Positions 63,634 through 64,000 of a DNA stretch of 64,000 nucleotides are shown here, piece after piece. A program made the position numbers and the translations under genes. Position 1 is the first letter of the stretch; the number at the start of each line of letters is the position of its first letter. This stretch comes from Acinetobacter larvae. Lineage in GTDB: Bacteria > Pseudomonadota > Gammaproteobacteria > Pseudomonadales > Moraxellaceae. Location: positions 2,542,001-2,606,000 of the forward strand of contig NZ_CP016895.1 of assembly GCF_001704115.1 (NCBI RefSeq). Reading direction: 5' to 3'. The notes below the pieces were generated by a model. The model ran no database searches. It was not told where the DNA came from and worked only from the letters and a program-made list of their open reading frames with translations.

Positions 63634-64000
63634 ATGGTTAATTCCGCAACAACCACTTCATTATTATGGCAAAAAATTATGGCAAAAATTGAATTACCCG
63701 ATACCTTGCTTGATGCATTGGCAAGCGTATTACAACAATTGCAACAAAGCCTTCCTGCCATCAAGCAAGCACCGGACTTCTCGGCGCCAGCTTTTCGTTG
63801 GGAGGATCAGCAATTAAAAGCAATCTACCACCCTAAAAAAGTCTACTTAGACGATCTCAAAGGGATCGAACGACAAAAGCAGAAAATTCTGCAAAATACC
63901 GAGCAATTTTTATATGGTTTTGCCGCGAATGATATTTTGTTGACTGGCTCCCGTGGTACAGGAAAATCTTCTGTGGTACGTGCCTTGCTCACCGCATATC
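63634..64000 (+). CDS. DUF815-type AAA+ ATPase, N-terminal part (cut by window end)
   Basis: 122 codons of an open frame starting 'MVNSATTTSLLWQKIMAKIE'. It carries 'YHPKKVYLDDLKGIERQKQK', 'FLYGFAANDILLTGSRGTGK' with a Walker A motif 'GSRGTGKSS', as in DUF815 ATPases. The frame runs off the window, so the C-terminus is not visible. Function of the family is not defined. Confidence 0.8.
   Translation, partial: MVNSATTTSLLWQKIMAKIELPDTLLDALASVLQQLQQSLPAIKQAPDFSAPAFRWEDQQLKAIYHPKKVYLDDLKGIERQKQKILQNTEQFLYGFAANDILLTGSRGTGKSSVVRALLTAY

Overview
The window is Gammaproteobacterial and most probably Acinetobacter (Moraxellaceae). The basis is gene content and order, moderately AT-rich DNA, a CsrA with a long acidic tail, and an aerobe's gene set: PQQ glucose dehydrogenase, CIO-type cytochrome bd, EmrAB-type efflux. 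I cannot name a species. No database was searched; family calls rest on recognised motifs, length and context.

Left core (1-1964): a UPF0149 gene, a coiled-coil gene, zapA and a clear 6S RNA gene (ssrS).

Accessory island (about 1965-16621): a tyrosine integrase starts 140 bp after 6S RNA. Next come a candidate type VI secretion cargo cassette (detached VgrG tail, cysteine-peptidase-like effector, lipoprotein immunity), a prophage lysis block (holin fragment, endolysin, Rz, Rz1), and a second toxin/immunity locus (glycine-zipper toxin C-terminus plus immunity gene) wrecked by insertions. At least six insertion sequences are packed in (IS1182-like, two IS3-like, two IS5-like, one IS4/IS50-like). 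Remnants of two more copies of the immunity gene and of a second Rz1 gene lie towards the right edge. The usual neighbours ygfA (after ssrS) and alaS (before lysC) are both absent, so the island probably sits at a rearranged junction.

Core, 16622-25257: lysC and csrA, rnhB, a cytochrome b561, an adenine-deaminase-type enzyme facing a purine permease, a dead IS5 fragment, a small RHH-like gene and a strongly expressed-looking 37-residue lysine-rich protein gene.

Core, 25258-36801: a LysR regulator divergent from a tripartite efflux operon (outer membrane factor, EmrA-like, EmrB-like, then a siderophore-interacting reductase); a DszC/SfnB-like and an NtaA/DszA-like flavin monooxygenase flanking a DNA photolyase.

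Core, 36802-49033: an unknown 272-residue protein with a small membrane protein, cioAB plus a DUF2474-like small subunit, a MocR regulator, a DKNYY-like membrane protein, a crotonase / alpha-beta hydrolase / TetR group, and a LysE plus SMR exporter pair.

Core, 49034-64000: a YncD/PqqU-like TonB receptor, an aldehyde dehydrogenase with a divergent TetR gene sharing an 18-bp perfect inverted repeat, PQQ glucose dehydrogenase, glutamate dehydrogenase, a glyoxalase II, a tRNA-Leu / tRNA-Trp / tRNA-Leu operon, a patatin-kinase pair, and the start of a DUF815-type ATPase cut by the window end. The PqqU-like receptor near gcd suggests PQQ uptake feeding glucose oxidation.
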